Assembly (NCBI GenBank): GCA_025964555.1
Contig: JAOPYQ010000015.1
Coordinates: forward strand, 1-64,000
From: Thermoleophilia bacterium
Lineage (GTDB): Bacteria; Actinomycetota; Thermoleophilia; Gaiellales; SKUG01
Length of the DNA: 64,000 bases
Direction of reading: 5' to 3'
This document shows, piece after piece, positions 27,128-36,480 of the stretch. A program made the position numbers and the translations under genes. Within the stretch, counting starts at the first letter, position 1; the number at the start of each line of letters is the position of its first letter. The notes beneath the pieces are model-generated. The model was not told the origin of the DNA. It worked only from the letters and a program-made list of their open reading frames with translations, and did not search any database.

Positions 27128-27567
27128 CTCCGGTCGAGCTCCTGGGCCAGGCCCATCAGGATCCCCTCGGGACCGCGGACATAGCAGAGGCGGTACTTGT
27201 CCTCGTACTGCACGATCTCGCTGCTCACGAGAGTCGCACCGTGGCGTTCGAGCCTGGCGACCGTGTCGTCGATGTCGTCGACCGAGAACATGACGCGCAG
27301 GTAGCCGAGCGCGTTGACCGGAGCCGTGCGGTGATCCGCGATCACGTCGGGCTCGAGGAAGCGCGACAGCTCGATCCGGCCGTGACCGTCAGGCGTGCGA
27401 AGCATCGCGATCTCCACGCGCTGGTCGCCAAGGCCCGTGACGCTTCCGGCCCACGGGCCTTCGATCATCGCTCGACCTTCGAGCTCGAGGCCGAGCTCGC
27501 CGAAGAATTCGATCGCGACGTCGAGGTCCTCGACCACGATGCCGACGTTGTCCATCTTGAGTGTCAT
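27124..27567 (-). CDS. VOC (glyoxalase/dioxygenase fold) protein
   Basis: The 147 residues contain two beta-alpha-beta-beta-beta modules typical of VOC proteins: MDNVGIVVEDLDVAIEFFGELGLE and LRVMFSVDDIDDTVARLERHG, ending YVRGPEGILMGLAQEL. The family covers glyoxalases, dioxygenases and resistance proteins, and the reaction is not predictable here. TAGGTT ends 6 bases before ATG 27567. Confidence 0.8.
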   Translation of the reverse strand: MTLKMDNVGIVVEDLDVAIEFFGELGLELEGRAMIEGPWAGSVTGLGDQRVEIAMLRTPDGHGRIELSRFLEPDVIADHRTAPVNALGYLRVMFSVDDIDDTVARLERHGATLVSSEIVQYEDKYRLCYVRGPEGILMGLAQELDRS

Positions 27568-27573
27568 CGGCGC

Positions 27574-27609
27574 AACCTACACGCGTGCGCGCAGCGAACC
27601 CGTCACAAT
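27574..27609. promoter_or_regulatory. Divergent leaderless -10 elements
   Basis: TAGGTT (27574-27579, minus) is 6 bases before ATG 27567, and CACAAT (27604-27609, plus) is 6 bases before ATG 27616. Both genes therefore appear leaderless and share a 48-base intergenic region. Confidence 0.45.
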
Positions 27610-27615
27610 GCACGC

Positions 27616-28188
27616 ATGACTCAGCAGACGGCGCCGCAGCTCTACCAGCAGGTCCTCCACTCCACCGAGGACGTCAGCCGACGCATCGACGAGATGGCGG
27701 CGGAACTGATCGAGCGCTACCGCGGACAGCAGCCGCTGTTCGTGTGCCTGCTGCGCGGCGGCGCCCCGTTCGCCGCCCAGCTCATGTTCGCCGTCGCGCG
27801 GATCGACCCGACGTTCCATCCCGAGCTCGACTACATGACCGTGCGCACATACGCCAGCGAGCGCTCGGCGAGCCATCCCGAGCTCGTGATGGGCCTGGCG
27901 CCCGGCACCGACGTGATGGGACGCACCGTCGTCATGCTCGATGACGTGCTCGACAAGGGTCACACAGCCGGCTTCACGTCGGGCTACCTGCGCCTGCTCG
28001 GTGCCGAGCAGGTCGACCTCGTCGTGCTCATGCAGAAGCAGTGCGAGCGCGAGCAGTACAAGGACGCCACGATCTATGGATTCGTCGCGCCCGACGAGTG
28101 GCTCACGGGCATGGGCATGGACGACGTTCGCATCGCCCGCGAAGCGAACCGCTGGCTCGGTGAGCTGGCTATCGCCAACGGCGAGTAG
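27616..28188 (+). CDS. Phosphoribosyltransferase, hypoxanthine-guanine type
   Basis: The 190-residue type I phosphoribosyltransferase has the PRPP loop VVMLDDVLDKGHTAGF and the upstream LFVCLLRGGAPFAAQLM (substrate loop). YGFVAPDEWLTGMGMDD near the end corresponds to the hood that recognises 6-oxopurines. It is most likely purine salvage using PRPP. Other base specificity cannot be excluded. Confidence 0.82.
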   Translation: MTQQTAPQLYQQVLHSTEDVSRRIDEMAAELIERYRGQQPLFVCLLRGGAPFAAQLMFAVARIDPTFHPELDYMTVRTYASERSASHPELVMGLAPGTDVMGRTVVMLDDVLDKGHTAGFTSGYLRLLGAEQVDLVVLMQKQCEREQYKDATIYGFVAPDEWLTGMGMDDVRIAREANRWLGELAIANGE

Positions 28189-28191
28189 CCG

Positions 28192-29739
28192 TCACGCCTC
28201 GATCGGCTCGCCCGGCGCCTCGACCTCGACCTCGACATCAGCATCCGCATCCGGCGTCGCCGCCGCAGGAGCCGCAGCGCCTGGCGTCGGCGTGTTGCGG
28301 ACGAGGATGAGCGATGCAACCAGAGCGAATGCAGCGAGCGCCACGCCGCCCGTGAAGGCTGCCGACTGACCGTGCACGAAGATGTCGTGCTCGATCGCGA
28401 CTCGCGACATGCCCGATCCGGCGCCCGCCGCAAGCTCCTCGGCTCGATTGCTGGCGGCATGAGCGCTCGCCGTGCCGAGCACTGCCAGGCCGACCGCACC
28501 ACCGAGCTGCTGGCCCGTGTTGAGCAGCGCGGACGCGAGTCCCGTCTCGTTCGGTGCCACGCCGGCAACGGCGGTCATCGTGAGCGGCACGAACACGCAG
28601 CCCATGCCGAACGCCAGCGGCATCAGGCCGGCGAGCACGCCGAGGTAGCCACTCGACACGTCGAGCGTCCGCAACACGAGCATCGACGTGATCACGAGCG
28701 CCGGTCCGGCGATCAGGAGCGGGCGAACGCCCCAGCGGATCGCGATGCGTCGCACCACGACCATCGACATGAACATGATCGTGAGCGGCATCGGCAGGAA
28801 TCCGATGCCGGTGCGCAGCGGGCTCCAGCCCTCCACCACCTGCAGGTACTGCGACGTGAAGAAGAACACCGCGAACAGTGCGGCCGCGAGGCCGAGCATC
28901 GTCAGGTATGCACCCGAGCGGTTGCGGTTGCGCAGGATCCGGAACGGCAGCAGCGGAGCGGACGAGCGCAGCTCCACGAGCACGAAGGCGACGACGAGCA
29001 CTGCTGCTGCAGCCAGCGAGATGATGGTGGCGTCGTCGCTCCACGACTTCGTAGCGGCGTTGGTCAGTCCGTACACGAGTGCCATCATGCCGGCGGTGAT
29101 CGTCACCGCGCCGGGCACGTCGAGGCGGTTGCCCGAGCCGCGCGAGTCGCCGAGCACGCGCGGGGCGAGCAGCACCACGAACAGCCCGATCGGCACGTTG
29201 ATGAACAGCGCCCAGCGCCACGACGCGACGTCCGTGAGGATGCCGCCGAGCAGCAGTCCGACCGCACCGCCGCTGGCCGCCATCGCGGCGTAGAGGCCGA
29301 ACGCGCGGTTGCGCTCGTCACCCTCGCGGAACGTCGTCGCGATGAGCGCGAGCGCGGTCGGTGCGGCGATCGCGCCGCCGACGCCCTGCAGTGCGCGGGC
29401 GAAGATGAGCCATGCCTCGGACTGCGCAAGGCCGCCGAGCAGCGACGCGATCGCGAAGAGCCCGACGCCGAACGTGAACATGCGGCGGCGTCCGTACAGG
29501 TCGCCGGTACGTCCACCGAAGAGCAGCAGCCCGCCGAACGTGAGCGAGTACGCGGTGATGACCCAGGTCAGGCCGACGGCCGAGAACCCGAGGTCCTCCC
29601 GGATCGAGGGCAGCGCGACGTTCATGACGGTCGCGTCGAGCACGATCATGAGCTGCGCGACGCAGATCACCGCGAGCGCGAGGCCCGTTCGCCGGTGGGT
29701 CTGGGTCGGGGCGTGGACGTGTGCGTGGTTGTCGGTCAC
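28192..29739 (-). CDS. MFS drug efflux transporter, DHA2 (14-TM) type
   Basis: The 515 residues carry the pattern of EmrB/QacA proton-drug antiporters: LDATVMNVALPSIREDLG (motif D1 region), GRTGDLYGRRRMF (motif A), LQGVGGAIAAPTALALI (motif C region), and a C-terminal half rich in membrane segments. The tail is acidic with DADADVEVEVEAP. The GTG start overlaps the tetR stop as GTGA, so the pump is co-translated with its likely repressor. Confidence 0.9.
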   Translation of the reverse strand: MTDNHAHVHAPTQTHRRTGLALAVICVAQLMIVLDATVMNVALPSIREDLGFSAVGLTWVITAYSLTFGGLLLFGGRTGDLYGRRRMFTFGVGLFAIASLLGGLAQSEAWLIFARALQGVGGAIAAPTALALIATTFREGDERNRAFGLYAAMAASGGAVGLLLGGILTDVASWRWALFINVPIGLFVVLLAPRVLGDSRGSGNRLDVPGAVTITAGMMALVYGLTNAATKSWSDDATIISLAAAAVLVVAFVLVELRSSAPLLPFRILRNRNRSGAYLTMLGLAAALFAVFFFTSQYLQVVEGWSPLRTGIGFLPMPLTIMFMSMVVVRRIAIRWGVRPLLIAGPALVITSMLVLRTLDVSSGYLGVLAGLMPLAFGMGCVFVPLTMTAVAGVAPNETGLASALLNTGQQLGGAVGLAVLGTASAHAASNRAEELAAGAGSGMSRVAIEHDIFVHGQSAAFTGGVALAAFALVASLILVRNTPTPGAAAPAAATPDADADVEVEVEAPGEPIEA

Positions 29740-30380
29740 GGGGTCTCCGATGCTGGGGCAGTCGTGGTGGTGGAATCCGGAATTCGGGTCAGGCCGAGCA
29801 TGGGTCGCAGGACCTTGCCGACGACGTCCTCGACGTAGGCGCGATCGCCGGGCGCGCCGGTGAGCAGCGCGCGTTGCAGCGTCATCGACGGCACCACCGT
29901 GGCCGCGAAGGCGACATCGATGTCAGCCGCGATCTCCCCTCGCGCCTGGGCGCGTTCGAGGACTTCTCGGATGCGGGCGATGCGGGGCTCGGTGATGCGC
30001 TCCTGGAACGCGACGAGCAGCTCCGCGTCGCGGCTCAGCGCCGACGCCACGCCGCACATGACCGACGAGTTGTACGCGCTGTGCTTGCTGCAGCCCGCAT
30101 CGACGAGCGCGGCCAGGTCGCCTTCCAGGGAGCCGGTGTCGATCGAGCCGATCGCGGGCTTCACGAGCGCGAGCGCGTCCATGATGAGCTCGGACTTCTT
30201 GGTCCAGCGGCGATAGAGCGTCGCCTTGCCGGCCTTGGCGCGACTCGCGACGAGTTCCATCGTGAGGCAGTCATAGCCGCGCTCGGCGAGCAGGTCGAGC
30301 GCCACGAGGCAGATCGCCTCGTCACGCGTCGCGTCACGAGGACGTCCGCGGGCTGGCGTTGGTTCGGTCGCAGGGGCCAT
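29736..30380 (-). CDS. TetR-family repressor of the adjacent efflux gene
   Basis: The 214-residue protein has an N-terminal helix-turn-helix (LTMELVASRAKAGKATLYRRW) and a helical ligand-binding C-terminal domain. It is the first gene of a two-gene operon with the MFS pump, and a dyad overlaps its promoter, so it probably represses both genes until a drug-like ligand binds. ATG 30380 is chosen because TACGGT lies 6 bases upstream. Confidence 0.87.
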   Translation of the reverse strand: MAPATEPTPARGRPRDATRDEAICLVALDLLAERGYDCLTMELVASRAKAGKATLYRRWTKKSELIMDALALVKPAIGSIDTGSLEGDLAALVDAGCSKHSAYNSSVMCGVASALSRDAELLVAFQERITEPRIARIREVLERAQARGEIAADIDVAFAATVVPSMTLQRALLTGAPGDRAYVEDVVGKVLRPMLGLTRIPDSTTTTAPASETP

Positions 30381-30386
30381 TCCCAC

Positions 30387-30417
30387 ACCGTAGCACAAAA
30401 ACGGAACAGGACCGTTT
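30387..30417 (-). promoter_or_regulatory. tetR-MFS promoter and operator
   Basis: TACGGT (30387-30392) is 6 bases before the tetR start. The dyad AAACGG-N7-CCGTTT (30399-30417) covers the spacer and -35 area. This is the arrangement expected for autorepression by TetR. Confidence 0.6.
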
Positions 30418-30423
30418 CGTAAC

Positions 30424-31443
30424 TCATTCTGCCGCGAGCGAGCTCCGCAGCAGCAGCTGGACGATCGCGCGAGCCGGCATGGCACGGGCGAATTCGTGTC
30501 GCGTGCCCGCCCAGAGGTTCGTCCGCCCTGGGTCTCCCGCGGCGCGGGCCGCAGCTCGCAGGGGCGCTGTGGCGTGGTGCACCTGCGGATACGCAATCGG
30601 CGCATCAGGGTGCTCGCGCATGAAGTCGTTGACGATCCCCCGCGCCGTCCGGCCCGAGAACGCGCGTGTCCAACCCGTCTCGCCCCGCGACGCAACCGCC
30701 GCGCGATGCACCGCGTTCGTCCCCGCCTCGTCAGCGAGCAGGAAGGCCGTGCCGACCTGCACCGCCCGTGCGCCCAGCTCGCGCAGGCGGGAGACGTCCG
30801 TCGCGTCCGCAATCCCGCCGGCAGCGATCACCGGAACGTCGACCTCCTTCGTGAGCGCGGTGACCAGCTCGTCGGTGTCGAGTGCTCCGTCGCCACCGTC
30901 GTCGAAGAACGAGGCGCGGTGACCGCCCGCGCTCGCGCCCTGCGCGATCACGGCATCGGCGCCGGCATCGACCGCGATGCGCGCCTCCGCGACCGACGTG
31001 ACCGTCACCCACACGCGCGTGCCGACATCGTGCAGCGCCCGCATCTGGCTCGCCTCCGGGCAGCCGAAGGTGAACGACACGACCGCGACCGGCGATGCGA
31101 GCAGCACGTCGAGCTTCGCGTCGAAGTCGTCGTCGTCGAAGCGCGCCGCGCCGACCTCGACGCCGAGCACTTGTGCGTCGGGTTGGATCGACGCGAGATA
31201 CGCGGCGAGCGCCCCTTCGTCGACCTCGGTCTCGCGCACGAGGAACACGTTCACGCCGAACGGTCGCGCCGTCACCGCGCGCATCTCCTCGACCTGCGCA
31301 GCCATCTTCGCGGCGCCCAGGTAGCCGGACGCGAGGAACCCCAGTCCGCCGGCCTCACACACCGCAGCGGCGAGCGCGACCGTGGACGGCCCTCCCGCCA
31401 TCGGCGCGAGCACGATCGTCGGGATCTCGTCGGCGTCCTCCAT
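30424..31443 (-). CDS. Nitronate monooxygenase family protein
   Basis: This 339-residue FMN-dependent TIM barrel oxidises alkyl nitronates such as propionate 3-nitronate. Visible motifs are VLAPMAGG at the N-terminus, VIAQGASAGGHRASF (phosphate binding and the conserved AGGH), VPVIAAGGIADATDVSRL, and GARAVQVGTAFLL. TACAGT ends 7 bases before ATG 31443. It is divergent from a response regulator gene. Confidence 0.87.
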   Translation of the reverse strand: MEDADEIPTIVLAPMAGGPSTVALAAAVCEAGGLGFLASGYLGAAKMAAQVEEMRAVTARPFGVNVFLVRETEVDEGALAAYLASIQPDAQVLGVEVGAARFDDDDFDAKLDVLLASPVAVVSFTFGCPEASQMRALHDVGTRVWVTVTSVAEARIAVDAGADAVIAQGASAGGHRASFFDDGGDGALDTDELVTALTKEVDVPVIAAGGIADATDVSRLRELGARAVQVGTAFLLADEAGTNAVHRAAVASRGETGWTRAFSGRTARGIVNDFMREHPDAPIAYPQVHHATAPLRAAARAAGDPGRTNLWAGTRHEFARAMPARAIVQLLLRSSLAAE

Positions 31444-31450
31444 GTGCCGG

Positions 31451-31487
31451 ACTGTACCGACTACCGACCCGCGCGCGTGGGTACACG
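31451..31487. promoter_or_regulatory. Divergent leaderless -10 elements
   Basis: TACAGT on the minus strand (31451-31456) precedes ATG 31443 by 7 bases. TACACG on the plus strand (31482-31487) precedes ATG 31495 by 7 bases. The intergenic region is only 51 bases. Confidence 0.4.
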
Positions 31488-31494
31488 CGGCCGG

Positions 31495-31890
31495 ATGGAT
31501 CCCCGGCCCCGAACGATCCTCGTCGCCGACGACGAAGCCGATCTGCGACGACTCGTCGTTCGACGCCTGCAGCGCGCAGGGTACGAGGTCGTGGAAGCGG
31601 CCGATGGCGAGGCCGCGTGGGCGCTCGCCCGGGAACGCCATCCCGACGTCGCGGTGCTCGACGTGCGCATGCCCCAGCTCGACGGTTACTCGCTCACACG
31701 GCGCATCCGGGCCGACGATGCGACCCGCGACATGGGCGTGATCCTGCTCACCGCGAGTGCGCAGGAACACGAGGAGCAGACTGGTCGCGACGCCGGCGCG
31801 GACCGCTACATGCACAAGCCGTTCGTGCCGGCCGAGCTGCTGACGGCAATCGATGAACTGTGCGCTGCGCGCGACGGAATCGGCGGCTGA
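31495..31890 (+). CDS. Single-domain response regulator
   Basis: The 131 residues are one receiver domain: acidic pocket ADDEAD (11-16), phospho-acceptor Asp 56 in VLDVRMP, Thr in LLTAS, and Lys 108 in HKPF. No output domain is present, so it acts by protein contact or as a phosphate relay. Its TGA overlaps the ATG of the histidine kinase (TGATG), marking a co-translated pair. Confidence 0.88.
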   Translation: MDPRPRTILVADDEADLRRLVVRRLQRAGYEVVEAADGEAAWALARERHPDVAVLDVRMPQLDGYSLTRRIRADDATRDMGVILLTASAQEHEEQTGRDAGADRYMHKPFVPAELLTAIDELCAARDGIGG

Positions 31891-33951
31891 TGGCGACTGC
31901 CGAAGCTGCCGTCGTCGAGGACGCCATCGACGAACCGGACGTCGATCGCACGTTCCCCGGATGGCTCAGGCATGCAGGCCCGATGATCGCGGTCGCGTTC
32001 CTGCCGATCCTCGACCTGCCGATCCCGCCCTCGTCGGCTCATCCCACCGAAGCGCTCATCGCGATCGCGGGGACTCTCGCGCTCTTCCTCGTGTGGATGA
32101 TCGAGTGGCGCATCGGCCGTTTCGAGCAGTCGCGCCTGGACCCGTGGTTCGCCTTCGCGTATCTGCCGATCATCGCGCTGTGGCGCGACGCCGAGGGCGG
32201 CTCGGCATCCGGCTATGGACCGCTCGTGCTCGGACCGCTCGTGTTCCTCGCCCTGCACGGACGCCGACGCCACGTCCTGGCATGCATCGTCGGCATCGCC
32301 GCGCTCTTCGGCCTGCCCCCATGGCTGCTCGATCGAGACTCGTACCCGCCCACGCAGGAGCTGCGCCGCGGCGCGATCTGGATCGCCGCGGGACTCGTGA
32401 GCGGGGTGACGATCAATCGCCTCGTCGACCAGGCGTCGCGCGCACGACGCACGACGGAGCTGGTGCTCGATCGTCTCCCAGGGACGGTGATCATCACCTT
32501 CGATCGCGACCTGCGCCACCTCTCGGTGCACGGACAGGGCTCGGGGACGGACGACGGACTCTTCTGGAACTCGCTCATCGGAAAGACACCCAAGGAGCTG
32601 TTCGGGCCGCGCGCAGGACGCTTCGAGCAGGAGCTGCTGCTCACCATGGAGGGCACGCCGCGCGAGTTCGAGTGGACGTCGACATCCGGCAAGCGCACGC
32701 ATCTCATCTCGACCAGTCCGTGGATTCCGACAGGTCCGGACGATCGCGCGGCCGGCGTGCTGGTCGTTCGCGACGTCACCGATCGCGTCAAGATGGAGCG
32801 CGAGCTCGACCGCGACCGCGCATTCCTTCGCGCGGTGCTCGACAACATGCAGGACGGCATCGTCGCCATCGATGCGAGCGGTGCGCCACGGCTGCTCAAC
32901 GATGCCCTGCGCGACATGCTCGGCATCGACGAGAGCTCGAACGTGCCGCAGGATCAATGGCTGGGCACGCAGTTCCAGATCTTCGATGGAGAGGACACTG
33001 AGCTCACCCGCGAAGACGTCCCGCTGCTGCGCGCGTTCCGGGGTGAATACATCCCCTGCGACACGCTCACCGTCCGTCGCGCCGACGGGACGCGCCGCGA
33101 CCTCGAGGCGACCGCCGCACCGATCGTCGTCTACGGCGATGCGGTGCTTGGTGCGGTGATGAGCCTGCACGACGTCACTGCGCAACGCGAGGCCGAGCGC
33201 ATGAAGGAGCAGTTCTTCGCACTCGTGAGCCACGAGCTGCGCACGCCGCTCGCCGCGATCATCGGCTACCTCGAGCTGCTCGCACGAAGAGGAGCGCGAC
33301 AACCTCTCCGACGACGGCCGCGAGTTCGTCACCGTCATGCAGCGCAACTCGCAACGACTGATGCGACTGATCGGCGACCTGCTGTTCGCCGCGCAGGTGG
33401 ACGCCGGAACGCTGACGCTCGTGAAGTCCCGGGTCGACGTCGCCGCGATCGCACTCCACGCGCACGACAGCGCGAAGGTCCGCGCAGCCGACCGAGGACA
33501 GCGGGTCATGCTCGACGTGGACGCCCCCGACGGCGAGCTCGCCTATCTCGGCGACCGCGACCGCCTCGGTCAGGTCCTCGACAACCTGCTCACCAACGCG
33601 ATCAAGTTCACGTCCGACGGTGGTCGCATCGACCTGCGCGTGCACGAGCGGCCCGCCGACGGCGACCACGACGGCGCGATCGTGCTGGAGGTCGCCGACA
33701 CCGGTCGAGGCATCCCCCTCGACGAGCAGGCGAGGCTGTTCGAACGCTTCGCGCGCGCCCGATCCGCGGACGAGGACGCGGTCCAGGGCGTCGGGCTCGG
33801 GCTCGCGATCACCAAGGCGATCGTCGATGCGCACGGCGGCACGATCGAACTGGAGAGCGAGGTCGGAATCGGCACCACGTTCCGCGTGGTGCTGCCCACC
33901 GCGACGGACCACCCCCCAGGACCCGGGCCCACGCAGCACGTGCGCGCCTGA
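31890..33951 (+). pseudogene. Membrane PAS sensor histidine kinase, one frameshift
   Basis: The first 460 codons encode about six membrane segments (residues 25-175), two PAS-like domains (about 190-310 and 315-430) and the HisKA box FALVSHELRTPL with His near 448. The frame then changes near 33285: joining LELLA to EERDNLSDDGREF needs one base skipped. The rest (to 33951) contains NLLTNAIKFT (N box), DTGRGI (G1) and GVGLGLAITK (G2). As written, the kinase stops before its ATPase domain. Both halves are otherwise intact, so a sequencing error or a very recent mutation is likely. Confidence 0.82.
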
Positions 33952-33961
33952 ACGTCTTCCC

Positions 33962-35392
33962 TCAGTCGGCCTCGGAGCCAGTCGCCTGGGTGAACCCCTT
34001 GCGGTCGAGCGATTCCCAGACGGCGTCGGCTCGGCGCAGCTCCTTCAGCAGCCCGCGGATGCGGCACCACGCGGTGAGCTGGCGGTAGCCGAGGTTCTCC
34101 ACGAAGGCGTAGACGACGAGCGTCAGCAGCTGCCGGACGGAGGGATATCGGCGCAGCGCCATCTCCTCGAGCGCCAGTGCCGCGATCGACAGGAAGATCC
34201 CGAACAGCAACGCCATGGACATGAACGCGAGGACGAACACCCAGTTGACATAGCCGAGCGACCAGCTGACCGGCACGAGCACGAGGCCCGACAGCTCCAC
34301 GACCGGCGCGAGCAGCTCGAACAGCACGAAGTGCGGGATCGCGAACATCCCCACGACTCCATATCGGGGGTTGAGCGCCATCGACCGGTGACGGAAGAGC
34401 ACGTCGGTCAGTCCACGGTGCCAGCGGATGCGTTGGCTGCGCAGGTTCTTGAGATCCTCGGGCGCCTCGGTCCAGCACACCGGGTCCGGGACGAAGCCGA
34501 TGCGATACGGCCGCCGTTCGCGACGCATGTGTCGATGGATGCGCACGACGAGTTCCATGTCCTCGCCGAGCGTGTGCGTGTCGAAGCCGCCGACCTCGGC
34601 CACGATGTCGCGACGGAAGATGCCGAACGCGCCGCTGATGATGAGCAGTCCGTTGACGCGCGACCAGCCACTGCGCCCGGCGAGGAACGCGCGCAGGTAC
34701 TCGAGGACCTGGATCCGCGCGAGGTGCGCGCGTGGCAGTCGCACCTCGCTCACGTGACCGCGTTCGACGATCGAGCCGTTGACGATGCGCACGATCCCGC
34801 CGACGGCGACCATCCGCTCGGGATCGTCGATGAACGGTCGTGCACTCTTGGCGAGCGCGTCGGTGTCGAGGACCGAGTCGGCGTCGATCACGCACACGAG
34901 TTCGGTGTCGGCGACGTTGATGCCCGCGTTGATGGCGTCGGCCTTGCCGCCGTTGGCCTTGTCGACGACGCTGATCCGGCGCTCGGTGCGCGAGCGATAG
35001 AGCGCCTGGAACGCGGCCGTTGCCACGTCGGGCGCGTACGCGTACTCGACGGGCTCCATGTCGAACGCGTCGACGAGTCGCTGCAGCGTGTCGTCGGACG
35101 AGCCGTCGTTGACGACGACGACCTCGAAGTTGGGGTACTCGAGGGCAAGCAGTGAACGGACGCTGTCGACGATCCCCGCGGACTCGTTCCACGCCGGTGA
35201 GACGACTGCGATCGAGGGCGCGAGCGGTGAGCGCATGATCTCGTCGGTCGACTCGATGCGAGCGCGGTGCATGAAGGTGAACAGCTCTCGACCGGCGGCG
35301 TAGAGCAGGATCAGGTACGAGCCGTTGAGCACGACGAAGTAGCCGAGCACGAAGGCGTTGAACGCGAGCACCACCCACTCGACCGTCGTCAT
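33962..35392 (-). CDS. Processive-type family 2 glycosyltransferase, membrane bound
   Basis: The 476 residues have an N-terminal membrane segment, a GT-A domain (about 55-310) and four C-terminal membrane segments. Catalytic motifs are NDGSSDDT, VIDADSV (DxD), LGEDMEL and RSQRIRW (QxxRW), the set found in cellulose, PNAG and hyaluronan synthases. It probably makes an extracellular polysaccharide from a nucleotide sugar. Its ATG overlaps the stop of the HEAT-repeat gene as ATGA. No PilZ domain is visible. Confidence 0.88.
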   Translation of the reverse strand: MTTVEWVVLAFNAFVLGYFVVLNGSYLILLYAAGRELFTFMHRARIESTDEIMRSPLAPSIAVVSPAWNESAGIVDSVRSLLALEYPNFEVVVVNDGSSDDTLQRLVDAFDMEPVEYAYAPDVATAAFQALYRSRTERRISVVDKANGGKADAINAGINVADTELVCVIDADSVLDTDALAKSARPFIDDPERMVAVGGIVRIVNGSIVERGHVSEVRLPRAHLARIQVLEYLRAFLAGRSGWSRVNGLLIISGAFGIFRRDIVAEVGGFDTHTLGEDMELVVRIHRHMRRERRPYRIGFVPDPVCWTEAPEDLKNLRSQRIRWHRGLTDVLFRHRSMALNPRYGVVGMFAIPHFVLFELLAPVVELSGLVLVPVSWSLGYVNWVFVLAFMSMALLFGIFLSIAALALEEMALRRYPSVRQLLTLVVYAFVENLGYRQLTAWCRIRGLLKELRRADAVWESLDRKGFTQATGSEAD

Positions 35393-36477
35393 GCGAGGCT
35401 CCTCGAGCTCGCCACGGCGGCCTCGCGCAGGAACGGCATGCCGACCTCGCGCGCCTCGACGGGCAGCGCGTCGGGATCGAGCTGCTCGGCGAGCGCGGCC
35501 CAGGCATGGGAGGCGGTGCGGACGAGCCGCCAGTTGGGACGGTCGAGCTGGAGTTCACGGCCGACGACCTCGATGAGGTCGGGCGCGACCTCGCGCAGGA
35601 ACAGCGCGTGCGCCGTGGCGGCTGCGGCTTGGCGAACCGCGGGCTCCTCGTCGTGCAGTGCCGCACGTACGACCTCTTCGCTGCGCGTGTCACCCAGCGC
35701 TGCGAGCGCACCGAGCGCTGCCGTGCGAACCCCGGCGTCGTCGTCGGTGGCGGCGCGTCGACGAAGCACGTCGTGTGCGGCGCGCATTGCATCGGGCGAT
35801 GCGCCGGCGCCGATCAGCCCGACGAGGCGGCAGGCGGTGCGACGCGTGACATCGTCCTCGTCGTCGCAGCCGGACACGAGCGCGCCGAAGCCATGGATGC
35901 CCAGGTCGAGCAGCGACTGCGCGACGACCCCGGCCGGGACCTGCTCCGTCGGCAGCAGCATGAGCAGTGCGGCAGCGCTCTTGTAGTCGTCAATGCGACC
36001 GAGCGCGCGCGTGGCGGCGAGGCGTACGAACCGGTCGCGGTCGCGCACGACCAGCAGCGACAGGTGGCGCACGGCGCGCGCGGACCCGAAGTCACCGAGC
36101 GCCCGCGCCGCGCGGCCGCGTCGCCACGGTCGGAGGGAGCGCAGGTCGCGCACCGATGCCTCGACGTACCCCTGCTCGGCGACGAACCTGATGAGCCGGT
36201 CGCGAGCCTCACCTCGCAGCATCGAGCCGTATCGCGACAGCAGCTTCGACAACACGTCGCGGCTGCGCGCGTCCGTCGCGCCGACGAGTTCCGGCCCTGG
36301 CTCCGCGTCGGGATCGCCGAGCCACGCGACGACGTGGGGACGAAGGCGTTCGTACGTCTCGCGCTCGCGCGCCTCGCGCTGCGCATCGAGCGAGCGTCGC
36401 ACGACGAGCGCGACGATGAGCAGCACGATGAGGACGAACAGGAGGATCGTCGTGGCGATGGCGAGGGTGAGCAGCAC
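35389..36477 (-). CDS. Membrane-anchored HEAT-repeat protein
   Basis: The 362 residues open with one strong membrane segment (4-26), then a charged linker and a chain of HEAT-like helical repeats (for example GRAARALGDFGSARAVRHLSLLV and AGVRTAALGALAALGDTRSEEVVRAALHDEEPAVRQAAAATAHALF). Such repeats are protein-binding scaffolds. It sits between a receiver gene and a glycosyltransferase gene in one operon, so it may carry the phosphorylation signal to the synthase. The start is GTG 36477, four bases after the receiver stop begins. Confidence 0.8.
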   Translation of the reverse strand: MLLTLAIATTILLFVLIVLLIVALVVRRSLDAQREARERETYERLRPHVVAWLGDPDAEPGPELVGATDARSRDVLSKLLSRYGSMLRGEARDRLIRFVAEQGYVEASVRDLRSLRPWRRGRAARALGDFGSARAVRHLSLLVVRDRDRFVRLAATRALGRIDDYKSAAALLMLLPTEQVPAGVVAQSLLDLGIHGFGALVSGCDDEDDVTRRTACRLVGLIGAGASPDAMRAAHDVLRRRAATDDDAGVRTAALGALAALGDTRSEEVVRAALHDEEPAVRQAAAATAHALFLREVAPDLIEVVGRELQLDRPNWRLVRTASHAWAALAEQLDPDALPVEAREVGMPFLREAAVASSRSLA

Positions 36478-36480
36478 GGG

